In this document: positions 42,244 to 50,110 of the stretch, one piece after another
How the letters are laid out: each line of letters opens with the position of its first letter
Position numbering within the stretch: position 1 is the first letter of the stretch
Source of the DNA: Castellaniella sp040276085
Lineage (GTDB): Bacteria > Pseudomonadota > Gammaproteobacteria > Burkholderiales > Burkholderiaceae_B
Assembly (NCBI RefSeq): GCF_040276085.1
Contig: NZ_JBELOK010000003.1
Coordinates: forward strand, 186,001-250,000
DNA: 64,000 nt
Reading direction: 5' to 3'
Translations under genes and position numbers: made by a program
The notes under the pieces: model-generated
Seen by the model: only the letters and a program-made list of their open reading frames with translations
Database searches by the model: none
Told to the model about the DNA's origin: nothing

Positions 42244-43728
42244 TCAAGCAAGTTCGGCCAGATTGGCCGTATTCACCTGATGCGTCGCCAAGGGCGCGCC
42301 AGGGGCGGTTTCAAGATAAAAGCGATACAGCAAATTCTGTGAGGCCAGCAAACGGTACTCGCTGCTGGCACGCATGTCGGTCAGTGGCTTGAAATCCTGG
42401 CCAACAGCCTGCATGGCGGTTTGCACCGTGGTCTCGCTCCAGGCCTGGCCTTGCACGGCCGCCTCGACAGCCTGCGCTCGGCACGGCGTTGCTGCCACGC
42501 CACCAAAACCGGTGCGCAGCTGCTGCACCCGGCCGGCATCATCCAGCACCACCGCAAATGCGGCACACACCGCCGAGATGTCCTGGTCGAAGCGCTTGGA
42601 CAACTTGTAGGCACGGAACTGGCGGCCGGCCACATTGACCGGCACTCGCAGCCCCTGCACGAACTCGCCTGGCTGAGCTGCATTCTTTTGGTAGGCCAGG
42701 TAAAAGCTCTCAAGCGGCATCTCGCGCACGGCATCGCCACGGCGCAAGATAATGGAGCCGCCCAGCGCAATCAGGGCCGGCATGGAGTCGCCAATGGGAG
42801 AACCGTTGGCCACATTGCCACCCAGGGTGCCGGCATTGCGAATCGGAAAAGAAGCAAAGCGTTGACGCAGCTCGGCCAGCTCGGGAATACGCTCGACCAG
42901 TGCATCGTAGGCGTCGTTCAGCAAGGCGCCGGCGCCAATCAGGAGATCGTCGCCTTCGGTGTGGATGTCGCGCAGCTCGGCCACCTGGCCGATATAAATA
43001 AGGTGCGGCAAATCACGTTGCTGCTTGGTGACCCACAGGCCAACATCGGTGCTGCCGGCCAGGATACGTGCATCGGGGTAATCCAGGCGCAACTGGGCCA
43101 GCTGGGCCAGCGTGCGCGGGGCATGAAACGTGTGATCGCCATGCGTATAGGTAAAGACATCATCGCGATGCAAGGCGGCCAGTGCCTTGGCGAGGCCGGC
43201 GCGATCAAAGGCGACTTCGGGGTACTGATACATTTCGGTGGCCGCCCGCACAATAGGCTGGTAGCCCGTGCAGCGGCACAAATTGCCGGACAATGCATCG
43301 TCGATCTGGGTGCGGGTGGGGGCGGGATCTTGCGGGCCATGGGCCAGATACATGCCCCACAACGACATCACAAACCCCGGGGTGCAGAACCCGCATTGCG
43401 AACCATGGCAATCCACCATGGCCTGTTGCGCAGGATGCAGCGCACCATCAGGCTGACGAAGGTCTTCGACCGTATACAAGGCCTTGCCATCCAGCGTAGG
43501 TAGAAACTGAATGCAGGAATTGACCGCACGCATCGCCACACCGCCCTTGCCGTCGGGCTCGGCCACCATCACGGTGCAGGCACCGCAATCACCTTCGGCA
43601 CAGCCCTCTTTGGTGCCTGTACAGCCGAGGTCTTCTCGTAGATACTGCAGCACCGTACGGGTGGTGGGTTGATCGGTGACCTCGTGGATCTGGCCCCGAT
43701 ACTGAAAACGAATGGCTGTTGTCTCCAT
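42244..43728 (-). CDS. xdhA: Xanthine dehydrogenase, iron-sulfur/FAD subunit
   Basis: The 494-residue small subunit passes electrons from the molybdenum site to NAD. The first [2Fe-2S] cluster is bound by CAEGDCGAC (Cys43, Cys48, Cys51), and the second by CGFCTPGFVM and LCRCTGYQPI. The FAD domain follows with ILAGSTDVGLWVTKQ and RNAGTLGGNVANGSPIGDSMPALIALG. This order (two clusters, then FAD, no Mo domain) is the bacterial XdhA form. It is the first gene of xdhA-xdhB-xdhC-guaD and is divergent from a LysR gene, 142 bases away, with an inverted repeat between them. Confidence 0.95.
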   Translation of the reverse strand: METTAIRFQYRGQIHEVTDQPTTRTVLQYLREDLGCTGTKEGCAEGDCGACTVMVAEPDGKGGVAMRAVNSCIQFLPTLDGKALYTVEDLRQPDGALHPAQQAMVDCHGSQCGFCTPGFVMSLWGMYLAHGPQDPAPTRTQIDDALSGNLCRCTGYQPIVRAATEMYQYPEVAFDRAGLAKALAALHRDDVFTYTHGDHTFHAPRTLAQLAQLRLDYPDARILAGSTDVGLWVTKQQRDLPHLIYIGQVAELRDIHTEGDDLLIGAGALLNDAYDALVERIPELAELRQRFASFPIRNAGTLGGNVANGSPIGDSMPALIALGGSIILRRGDAVREMPLESFYLAYQKNAAQPGEFVQGLRVPVNVAGRQFRAYKLSKRFDQDISAVCAAFAVVLDDAGRVQQLRTGFGGVAATPCRAQAVEAAVQGQAWSETTVQTAMQAVGQDFKPLTDMRASSEYRLLASQNLLYRFYLETAPGAPLATHQVNTANLAELA

Positions 43729-43749
43729 CGTGATACCTTTTTAGTCTAG

Positions 43750-43780
43750 CCTTGTGTTATCAGCCAAGATAGCACCAAGG
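43750..43780. promoter_or_regulatory. Candidate LysR-type operator between xdhA and its divergent regulator gene
   Basis: CCTTGTGTTATC (43750-43761) and GATAGCACCAAGG (43768-43780) form an imperfect inverted repeat around a six-base spacer, with one extra base and one mismatch. The position in the divergent promoter region, close to the xdhA start, suits an autoregulating LysR activator site. Drawn by eye; no consensus known for this regulator. Confidence 0.4.
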
Positions 43781-43870
43781 TTATGGCTGCAGTATTCACT
43801 GGTGATGATGGCCAGTATCAGGGGGGATGAACAGCCCCCACCATGGACGCCGCTGCCGATGCCGTGAATA

Positions 43871-44830
43871 ATGAAGCCCATGAGCAAACCCCGCGATTCT
43901 ATGGATACCCACCTGCTGCGCACCCTGCAGATTTTGCTGACCGAGCAAAGCGTGTCGCGCGCGGCCATCAAACTGGGATTGTCACAGCCCGCGATCAGCA
44001 ATTCGTTGCGGCGCCTGCGTGACATCACTGGCGATGCCATCCTGGTACGCAGCAAAACGGGGATGGTAGCCACTGCGCGCGGCCTGGAGCTGTTGGCCTA
44101 TGCCAACGAGGCTTTATCGGCCATTGGGCGTATTACCCAGCCGCCTGGCGCATTTGACCCCACCACAACAGAAAGAGAGTTTCATCTGGGCGCGCCGGAT
44201 TATCTGGATGCGATGTTTCTGCCCAATATTGCCGAAACCCTGCGCCGCGAAGCGCCGCATGCCAAGTTCATCGTACACCCGATCAACGCCGATTACGACT
44301 ACGCGGAGGGCCTCGAAGACGGCGGCCTGGACGTGGTGATTGGCAACTGGCTGCAGCCGCCCCCGCAGATGCACATGGCCCGGCTGTTCGACGACGAAGT
44401 GGTGTGCATGGTGGGCAGCCAGAACCCCGTGGCTCACCGCGAGCTCAGCCTGGCGCAATACCTCGAGATGCCGCACCTGGCGCCGTTTCCGTACGTCTCC
44501 GAGCGGCAAAGCTTTATCGACGGCTATCTGGCCTCCGAAGGGCTGCGACGCAATATCCAGATGACCATCCCGTATTTCGGTCAGGTGGCCGGGATGCTGC
44601 TGCGCACTGACCTTATCTTTACCACGGGGCGCCAGTTTGCCCAGCATTACGCCCGCTACCTGCCCATCACTGTTTTACCCTCGCCGTTTCCGTTTCCACG
44701 CATGCGGTTTTATCTTTTGTGGCACCATCGCTGCCACGGCGCAGCCGAAGTCATCTGGCTGCGCCAGTGCATTGTGCGGGTCGCCTCCATGCTGCAGGCC
44801 AGCCTGCAAGCACCCCCCGAAACCCTCTAA
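43871..44830 (+). CDS. LysR-family regulator, divergent from xanthine dehydrogenase
   Basis: A 319-residue LysR-type regulator (ATG 43880 is an alternative start three codons in). The N-terminal helix-turn-helix (about 12-70) reads HLLRTLQILLTEQSVSRAAIKLGLSQPAISNSLRRLRD. The effector domain follows (about 95-300) with FHLGAPDYLDAMFLPNIAETLRREAPHAKFIVHP. It resembles the LysR at 46463-47398, also in this cluster, in the effector part (LGAPDYLDA versus IGSPDYLAP, DVVIGNW in both). Divergence from xdhA and the purine neighbourhood suggest it senses a purine or ureide and controls the xdh operon. This is inference from context. Confidence 0.88.
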   Translation: MKPMSKPRDSMDTHLLRTLQILLTEQSVSRAAIKLGLSQPAISNSLRRLRDITGDAILVRSKTGMVATARGLELLAYANEALSAIGRITQPPGAFDPTTTEREFHLGAPDYLDAMFLPNIAETLRREAPHAKFIVHPINADYDYAEGLEDGGLDVVIGNWLQPPPQMHMARLFDDEVVCMVGSQNPVAHRELSLAQYLEMPHLAPFPYVSERQSFIDGYLASEGLRRNIQMTIPYFGQVAGMLLRTDLIFTTGRQFAQHYARYLPITVLPSPFPFPRMRFYLLWHHRCHGAAEVIWLRQCIVRVASMLQASLQAPPETL

Positions 44831-44984
44831 AAATCGCACCCGGCCACGGGTTTGCCGCGCCCTATTTCGCACCGTCAATGCGTTGCGGGCGCGGCGACAA
44901 CTATCAGCCAGAATTGATAACCGTCATCATCGACGGCCACGCACAGCGCAAAACCTTGTCCCTAGAATAATTCGGGCCCATTGT

Positions 44985-45005
44985 AAAAAAGTGGCGCGCC
45001 CTTTT
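44985..45005. promoter_or_regulatory. AT-flanked GC palindrome upstream of the purine permease gene
   Basis: GGCGCGCC (44993-45000) is flanked on the left by an A-run and on the right by CTTTT, making an imperfect inverted repeat of about 20 bases 50 bases before the permease start. It may be an operator for one of the two nearby LysR proteins or an accident of base composition. The rest of the 221-base gap shows no other clear element. Confidence 0.25.
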
Positions 45006-45051
45006 AAAAAAACCGGCCACAGATCCGGCAGATCATCAGGAGACAAGGCTC

Positions 45052-46440
45052 ATGAGCGAGCAAGAATCAGTCATGCCGGCAGGTTTTCCCGCCGCCCCGG
45101 CTTCCCATCCAGCGCATACAGGTAACTGGCTGGAAAAGCACTTTCAACTTAGCGCCCGCGGCACCAATGCCCGCCAGGAGACTCTGGCCGGCCTCACCAC
45201 TTTTCTGGCGATGGTGTACTCGGTGTTTGTGGTGCCCGCGATGCTGGGCAAGGCCGGCTTTGACACCTCATCGGTCTTCATCGCCGTGTGCCTCACCAGC
45301 GCCTTTGGCTCTTTGCTGATGGGGCTGTGGGCCAACCTGCCCATCGCCGTGGGCTGTGCGATCTCGCTTACCGCCTTTACGGCATTTGACCTGGTGCTAG
45401 GCCAGGGCTTGTCGCCCGCTGTGGCGCTGGGTGCCATTTTTCTGATGGGCTTGATCTTCACCGCCATCTCGGTGACCGGCGTGCGCACCTGGATTTTGCG
45501 CAACCTGCCGGCGGGCATTGCCCACGGCACAGGGATCGGGATTGGCCTGTTCCTGCTGCTGATTGCCGCCAACGAAGTCGGCCTGGTGGTCAAGAACCCG
45601 GGCCCGGGCCTGCCGGTGTCGCTGGGCGACCTGAACGCCCTGCCCGCGCTGATGTCGGTGTTGGGTCTGGCCGCCATTTTTGGGCTTGAACACCGCCGCG
45701 TGCCGGGCGGCATCCTGCTGGTGATTCTGGCGCTGTCTGGCGTTGGCCTGATCTGGGATCCGGCGGTGAAGTTCAATGGTCTGTTTGCGCTGCCTTCGTT
45801 TGGCGGCGAGCACTCTCTCATTGGCACCATGGATATCGGCGGCGCGCTGAGCGGGCTGGTGATCCCCAGTGTGCTGGCTTTGGTGATGACCGCCGTGTTC
45901 GACGCCACCGGCACCATCCGCGCCGTGGCCGGGCAGGCCGGCCAGCTGGACGAAAACGGCCAGATCATCAACGGCGGCCGTGCCCTGACGGCAGACTCGG
46001 TCAGCTCGATCGTATCGGCCGGCCTGGGCGGCGCTCCGGCAGCGGCTTACATCGAATCGGCAGCGGGCACCGCTGCTGGCGGCAAAACCGGCCTGACGGC
46101 AACCATTGTGGGTCTGGGTTTCCTGGCGCTGATCTTTTTGTCGCCCCTGGCGGCGCTTGTACCTGCCTACGCCACGGCACCCGCCCTGATGTACGTAGGT
46201 CTGCTGATGCTGGGCGGCGTGCGCAAGCTGCATCTGGACGACACGGTAGACACCATGGCCGGCATGGTCTGTGCGGTTTTTATTGTGCTCACCTGCAACA
46301 TCGTGACCGGCATCATGCTGGGTTTCAGCACCCTGGTGATTGGCCGCATCTTTGCCGGCGAATGGCGCAAGCTTAACGTTGGCACCCTGGCCATCGCCAT
46401 TGCTCTGGCGGTGTTTTACCTGGGCGGCTGGGCCATTTAA
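45052..46440 (+). CDS. NCS2-family purine permease (AzgA/GhxP-like)
   Basis: A 462-residue inner-membrane permease with about twelve to fourteen helices, of the adenine/guanine/hypoxanthine (AzgA) branch of NCS2 transporters. Marks are the N-terminal ARQETLAGLTTFLAMVYSVFVVPAML, LPIAVGCAISLTAFTAFDLVLGQGLSP, the substrate-site region VFDATGTIRAVAGQAG and SSIVSAGLGGAPAAAYIESAAGTAAGGKTGLTA. Proton-driven uptake of purine bases is the family activity; adenine, guanine and hypoxanthine are the likely substrates here, fitting the guaD and xdh genes nearby. An AGGAGA box precedes the start by about ten bases. It is flanked by both LysR genes. Confidence 0.9.
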   Translation: MSEQESVMPAGFPAAPASHPAHTGNWLEKHFQLSARGTNARQETLAGLTTFLAMVYSVFVVPAMLGKAGFDTSSVFIAVCLTSAFGSLLMGLWANLPIAVGCAISLTAFTAFDLVLGQGLSPAVALGAIFLMGLIFTAISVTGVRTWILRNLPAGIAHGTGIGIGLFLLLIAANEVGLVVKNPGPGLPVSLGDLNALPALMSVLGLAAIFGLEHRRVPGGILLVILALSGVGLIWDPAVKFNGLFALPSFGGEHSLIGTMDIGGALSGLVIPSVLALVMTAVFDATGTIRAVAGQAGQLDENGQIINGGRALTADSVSSIVSAGLGGAPAAAYIESAAGTAAGGKTGLTATIVGLGFLALIFLSPLAALVPAYATAPALMYVGLLMLGGVRKLHLDDTVDTMAGMVCAVFIVLTCNIVTGIMLGFSTLVIGRIFAGEWRKLNVGTLAIAIALAVFYLGGWAI

Positions 46441-46450
46441 GCTGTTACCC

Positions 46451-46475
46451 GGGCCGGGCGCTTTACGCCTGGCCC
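46451..46475. terminator. Hairpin between convergent permease and LysR genes
   Basis: GGGCCGGGCG (46451-46460) pairs with CGCCTGGCCC (46466-46475), with one G:U pair and a five-base loop. It overlaps the 3' end of the minus-strand LysR gene and lies just past the permease stop, so it could serve both directions. No long T-run. Confidence 0.5.
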
Positions 46476-47398
46476 AGTAAACCCCGGCCGCAGTCGCCCA
46501 ACAGGTGACGCAGCCACTGATGGGACGGAGCATGGTGATTACGTGCGTGCCACAACTGGTAAAACCGCATGGCCGGAAACTCGATGGGCGACTCTACAAT
46601 CGCCAGCGGCAACAAGCCGGCGTAGTAGCGGGCAAAGTGCCGGGTGGTGGTAAAGACCAGATCAGAGCCCGGCAGCAGATAGGGTGCCAGCATGAACGAC
46701 TGCACCTCGACACATTCTTCGCGCTGGATGCGCAAGGATGTGAGCACGGTGTCAATCATGCCGCGCTGCGTCATCGAGTACGGGGTAGGCACCACGTGCT
46801 GCATGCGCCGGAAATCATCCACTGTCAGAGTGCGCGAAGCCAGCGGATTATCCGCCGACATCAGGCACACGATCGGGTCTTCCAGAAGCATCGACAAATG
46901 CATGCGATCGGGGGGCTCGGGCCAGTTGCCGATCACCACATCCAGCTCGCCTTCAGCCAGCGAGCGCTCGAAATCAAACGCGGGGCCCAGCGCATGCAGT
47001 ACCAGGCGGGCGTGCGGGGCCTCTTGCCGAAACCGGGCCACCACCGATGCCGCAAAGGCGGGTGCCAGATAATCGGGCGAACCAATCCGAAACACCTGCC
47101 GGCTGCTCTCGGGCTCGAAGGACTCGCCCGAATCCAGCATGGTGTCAATCGACTGCAGCGCCGTTTTGGCATGATCCAGAATCGCCATCGCGCGATCCGT
47201 AGGCACCATGCCGCCTTTTTCACGCACCAGCAGCGGGTCGCCAAAAATCAGACGCAGGTTTTTAAGTGCCACGCTAATGGCGGGCTGAGATTGATTCAGT
47301 TTGAGCGCCGTGCGCGACACACTGCGCTCTGCCATCAGGATGCAAAATACTTTAAGCAAATAAGTATCCAGCGTTGCACTGCTACGTCGTATGGCCAT
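46463..47398 (-). CDS. LysR-family regulator near uraD/allA
   Basis: A 311-residue LysR-type regulator. Helix-turn-helix at about 10-68 (TYLLKVFCILMAERSVSRTALKLNQSQPAISVALKNLR), then the ligand domain with FRIGSPDYLAPAFAASVVARFRQEAPHARLVLH and DVVIGNWPEPPDRMH. The two LysR proteins in this cluster share this layout, including DYLxx and GNWxxPPxxMH, so they are probably paralogues sensing related ligands. It is divergent from uraD with 96 bases between, which holds TTATAC repeated at close spacing and could include its binding site. Regulation of ureide genes by it is inferred. Confidence 0.87.
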   Translation of the reverse strand: MAIRRSSATLDTYLLKVFCILMAERSVSRTALKLNQSQPAISVALKNLRLIFGDPLLVREKGGMVPTDRAMAILDHAKTALQSIDTMLDSGESFEPESSRQVFRIGSPDYLAPAFAASVVARFRQEAPHARLVLHALGPAFDFERSLAEGELDVVIGNWPEPPDRMHLSMLLEDPIVCLMSADNPLASRTLTVDDFRRMQHVVPTPYSMTQRGMIDTVLTSLRIQREECVEVQSFMLAPYLLPGSDLVFTTTRHFARYYAGLLPLAIVESPIEFPAMRFYQLWHARNHHAPSHQWLRHLLGDCGRGLLGQA

Positions 47399-47494
47399 CG
47401 TTATTTTTCCTGGATGGAGATGCGGTTGGGCTTATACCACTTATACGTTGGAACACCCTTCTTTTGATGCAGGATACCCCTTAGACTTTCTACC

Positions 47495-48025
47495 ATGATG
47501 CAATTGACGACACCCACCATGACCCTGACAGACCTGTGCGCATTGCCGCAAGCCGAATTCTCCCACGAACTCAGCGGCATTTTCGAGCACTCTCCCTGGA
47601 TTCCGCAACGCGCCTGGGCAGCCCGTCCGTTTGCAACGGTTGACGACCTGCACCACGCCATGGTGCAAGTGGTGCAGCAGGCAAGCCTGGCAGAGCAACT
47701 GGCCCTGATCACGGCCCACCCCGAGCTTGCCGGCAAAGAAGCCGCCGAGGGCACGCTGACCGACGCCTCTACCCACGAGCAGCGCGGCGCCGGCCTGGAT
47801 CAATGCAGCGCGCAAGAGCTTAAGCGCCTGCGTGGATTAAACGCGGCTTACCGCCAACGTTTTGGATTTCCCTTTGTGATCGCCGTCAAGGGACGCAGCC
47901 GGTATCAGATCATGGACGCCGTCGAGGCGCGCCTGGAAAATGACCGCGACACCGAACTGGCCACCTGTCTCGATCAAATCGCACAGATTGCGCGGTTTCG
48001 CCTGGATGCCCTGTTTGCCCGATAA
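47495..48025 (+). CDS. uraD: OHCU decarboxylase (ureidoimidazoline decarboxylase)
   Basis: The 176-residue cytoplasmic enzyme decarboxylates 2-oxo-4-hydroxy-4-carboxy-5-ureidoimidazoline to S-allantoin, the last step of urate oxidation. The active-site histidine and glutamate are in ITAHPELAG (His75, Glu77), and the family core continues with ELKRLRGLNAAYRQRFGFPFVIAVKGRS. Three start codons are possible (47495, 47498, 47519); none has a clear ribosome-binding site, and the protein core begins after the third. It is followed 29 bases later by allA. Neither urate oxidase nor hydroxyisourate hydrolase is encoded in the window, so upstream steps must come from elsewhere. Confidence 0.92.
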   Translation: MMQLTTPTMTLTDLCALPQAEFSHELSGIFEHSPWIPQRAWAARPFATVDDLHHAMVQVVQQASLAEQLALITAHPELAGKEAAEGTLTDASTHEQRGAGLDQCSAQELKRLRGLNAAYRQRFGFPFVIAVKGRSRYQIMDAVEARLENDRDTELATCLDQIAQIARFRLDALFAR

Positions 48026-48054
48026 TCTTTCATTGTCTTTACTCAATAACCGCC

Positions 48055-48561
48055 ATGACCACTCCCGTGCAGCTTCACATCGAACCCCTGACCCACGAGG
48101 CCTTCGCGCCCTTCGGTGATGTCATCCAGGCCGATGATGCCGCCAAACACTTCACCATCAACGACGGCAACACCGAGCGCTACCACGACCTCGCCCACAT
48201 CGACGCCGGCGCGGACGGCCACGCGATTGTCTCGATCTTTCGTGGCCAGCCGCGCACGCTGCCCTTTACCGTCAGCATGATGGAGCGCCATCCAAAAGCC
48301 AGCCAGGCCTTCATCCCGCTGTCCGGGCTGCCCTATCTGGTGGTGGTGGCCAACCCCAACGCCACGCCCACTGCCGGGAATCTTCGGGTTTTTGCGTGCA
48401 CGGGACAGCAAGGGGTTAATTACGCCAAAGGGGTGTGGCACCACCCGCTGCTGGCACTGGATGCCGTATCCGATTTTCTGATCATCGACCGCGCAGGCCC
48501 GGGAGATAACTGTGATGTCGTGCAGCTGCCGGATCAGGGGCTGATTCCCGCACTGGCTTAA
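48055..48561 (+). CDS. allA: Ureidoglycolate lyase
   Basis: A 168-residue cupin-fold enzyme that splits ureidoglycolate into glyoxylate and urea. Recognisable segments: LTHEAFAPFGDVIQ near the start, FTINDGNTERYHDLAHID, the MMERHPKASQAFIPLSGLPYLVVVA core with the metal-type histidine and glutamate, and VNYAKGVWHHPLLALDAVSDFLIIDR. Its glyoxylate is the substrate of the gcl gene about 7 kb to the right, making the logical bridge between the purine and glyoxylate halves of this region. It is followed by a hairpin shared with the convergent liv operon. Allantoinase and allantoate hydrolase are not present here. Confidence 0.92.
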   Translation: MTTPVQLHIEPLTHEAFAPFGDVIQADDAAKHFTINDGNTERYHDLAHIDAGADGHAIVSIFRGQPRTLPFTVSMMERHPKASQAFIPLSGLPYLVVVANPNATPTAGNLRVFACTGQQGVNYAKGVWHHPLLALDAVSDFLIIDRAGPGDNCDVVQLPDQGLIPALA

Positions 48562-48570
48562 ACGCAGTCC

Positions 48571-48613
48571 CCCGGCGCAGCAAATATCCAACACCGGTTT
48601 GGGCTGCGCCGGG
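48571..48613. terminator. Hairpin between convergent allA and livF
   Basis: CCCGGCGCAGC (48571-48581) and GCTGCGCCGGG (48603-48613) are a perfect 11-bp inverted repeat with a 21-base loop, exactly between the two convergent genes. It lacks a T-run on either side, so it may reduce read-through in both directions rather than be a canonical terminator. Confidence 0.55.
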
Positions 48614-48640
48614 CAGCCTATCCCGCAAGCAGTGCCAGGG

Positions 48641-49351
48641 TCACGCGCCCAGATAGGCCTGCTGCACCTGCGGCACTGCGCGCAGGGCCCCGGATGGCCC
48701 TTCCCACACCACTCGGCCTTTCTCGATGATGTAGTGGTGGTCTGCCAGCTGCAGCAAGGGTGCCAGGTTCTTGTCGATCAATAAAATGGCCATGCCCTCG
48801 CGGCGCAACATGGCCAGTGCCGCCCAGATTTCCTGGCGCACCAGGGGCGACAAGCCCTCGGTGGCTTCATCCAGAATCAGCAACTCGGGATTGGTCATCA
48901 GCGCCCGGCTGATGGCCAACATTTGCTGCTCGCCACCCGAAAGCTGATTGCCAAAGTTGCCGGATCTTTCATGCAGCCGCGGAAACAGTGCATACACGCG
49001 GGCAAGATCCCACGGGGCGGCGGCTCTTTTGCGATTGGCAGCCGTGGCCACCAGGTTTTCTTCGACCGACAGATTGGGGAAAATCTGACGCCCCTCGGGT
49101 ACCAGGCCAATGCCTCGCTGCGCAATGCGGTAACTGGGCAAATTGTGGATGGGCGCACCCGCAAAACGAATCTGGCCCTGCCACATGGGATGCATCCCCA
49201 TGATGTTTTTGACAGTGGTGGTCTTGCCCATGCCGTTGCGGCCCAGCAATGTCACACACTGCCCGGCCTGGATGCTGAGCTGCATGCCGTACAACACCTG
49301 GCTGCGGCCATAACCGGACACCACCTCGCTGAGCTGCAGCAATGGGCTCAT
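48641..49351 (-). CDS. livF: Branched-chain-amino-acid-type ABC transporter, ATPase LivF
   Basis: A 236-residue ABC ATPase. The Walker A motif is GRNGMGKTTT and the signature is LSGGEQQML; Walker B is LLILDEATEGLSP, with LIDKNL beyond it. The short length and EATEGLSP motif are LivF-like. ATG 49351 overlaps the livG stop by four bases (ATGA), giving translational coupling. The longer in-frame extension to 49516 lies within livG in another frame and is ignored. Together with LivG it powers the LivHM channel. It is the last gene of the minus-strand livKHMGF set. Confidence 0.92.
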   Translation of the reverse strand: MSPLLQLSEVVSGYGRSQVLYGMQLSIQAGQCVTLLGRNGMGKTTTVKNIMGMHPMWQGQIRFAGAPIHNLPSYRIAQRGIGLVPEGRQIFPNLSVEENLVATAANRKRAAAPWDLARVYALFPRLHERSGNFGNQLSGGEQQMLAISRALMTNPELLILDEATEGLSPLVRQEIWAALAMLRREGMAILLIDKNLAPLLQLADHHYIIEKGRVVWEGPSGALRAVPQVQQAYLGA

Positions 49352-50109
49352 GCCGCAACCTCTTCGTCGCCCAGATAAGCTTCGCGAACCTCGGCGCTGT
49401 TGCGAATCGTGTCCACGTCTCCGCAGCAAATCACCTTGCCATAGCACAGCACACTGATGCGATCGGCCAATGAGAACACGGCATCCATATCGTGCTCTAC
49501 CAGCAAAATGCCGCAACGGGATCGCAGACCCTGCAACAGCGCCACCATGCGATCTGACCCGGTATCTCCGTGGCCCATCCCCGCCATGGGTTCATCCAGC
49601 AACAAGACCTTGGGCTTTGCCGCCAGCGCCATGGCGATTTCAAGCTGCCGCTGCTGTCCATAAGACAGCGATGCCGCATGAACATCACGATAGGCACCCA
49701 AGCTCATCAAGGCGATCAACTGATCGGCCTGCTCAAGCAGGGCACGGGTTTGGACAGCAGGCGTCCAGAAATGAAACCCATGGCCCTGACACCCCTGCAC
49801 TGCCAAAAGGATGTTTTCCAGCACCGTAAACTGCTGTATGACAGAGGTGATCTGATACGAACGCCCGATACCCGCGCGCACGCGTTGTGGCATGGATAAG
49901 CCGTTTAAAGGCCGCCCGGCCAACTGGATGTGGCCCGCATCGCTGGGGACTTCGCCCATGATCTGGGAGATCAGCGTGGTTTTGCCTGCCCCGTTGGGCC
50001 CGATCACCGCGTGGATCTCACCGGGAAAAACATCCAGATCCACATGGTCGGTAACCAACAGGCCGCCATAGCACTTGGCCAGGCCTCGCACGGAAAGAAG
50101 GGGCGCCAT
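49348..50109 (-). CDS. livG: Branched-chain-amino-acid-type ABC transporter, ATPase LivG
   Basis: A 253-residue ABC ATPase with Walker A GPNGAGKTTL, signature LSYGQQRQLEIAMALA, Walker B VLLLDEPMAGMGHGDT and switch histidine in LLVEHDMDAVF. The AGxGxGxT in place of the usual AGL is a family variant. ATG 50109 leaves one base after the livM stop; an in-frame GTG/ATG upstream to 50154 would overlap livM. LivG pairs with LivF. In related operons of urea or amide transporters (UrtD/UrtE) the two ATPases look similar, so the substrate remains open. Confidence 0.92.
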   Translation of the reverse strand: MAPLLSVRGLAKCYGGLLVTDHVDLDVFPGEIHAVIGPNGAGKTTLISQIMGEVPSDAGHIQLAGRPLNGLSMPQRVRAGIGRSYQITSVIQQFTVLENILLAVQGCQGHGFHFWTPAVQTRALLEQADQLIALMSLGAYRDVHAASLSYGQQRQLEIAMALAAKPKVLLLDEPMAGMGHGDTGSDRMVALLQGLRSRCGILLVEHDMDAVFSLADRISVLCYGKVICCGDVDTIRNSAEVREAYLGDEEVAA

Positions 50110-50110
50110 A

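Noticed and set aside
44838..44856. Short ACCCG/CGGGT hairpin just after the LysR stop as a terminator
   Set aside because: Only five pairs and three T residues; too weak to call.
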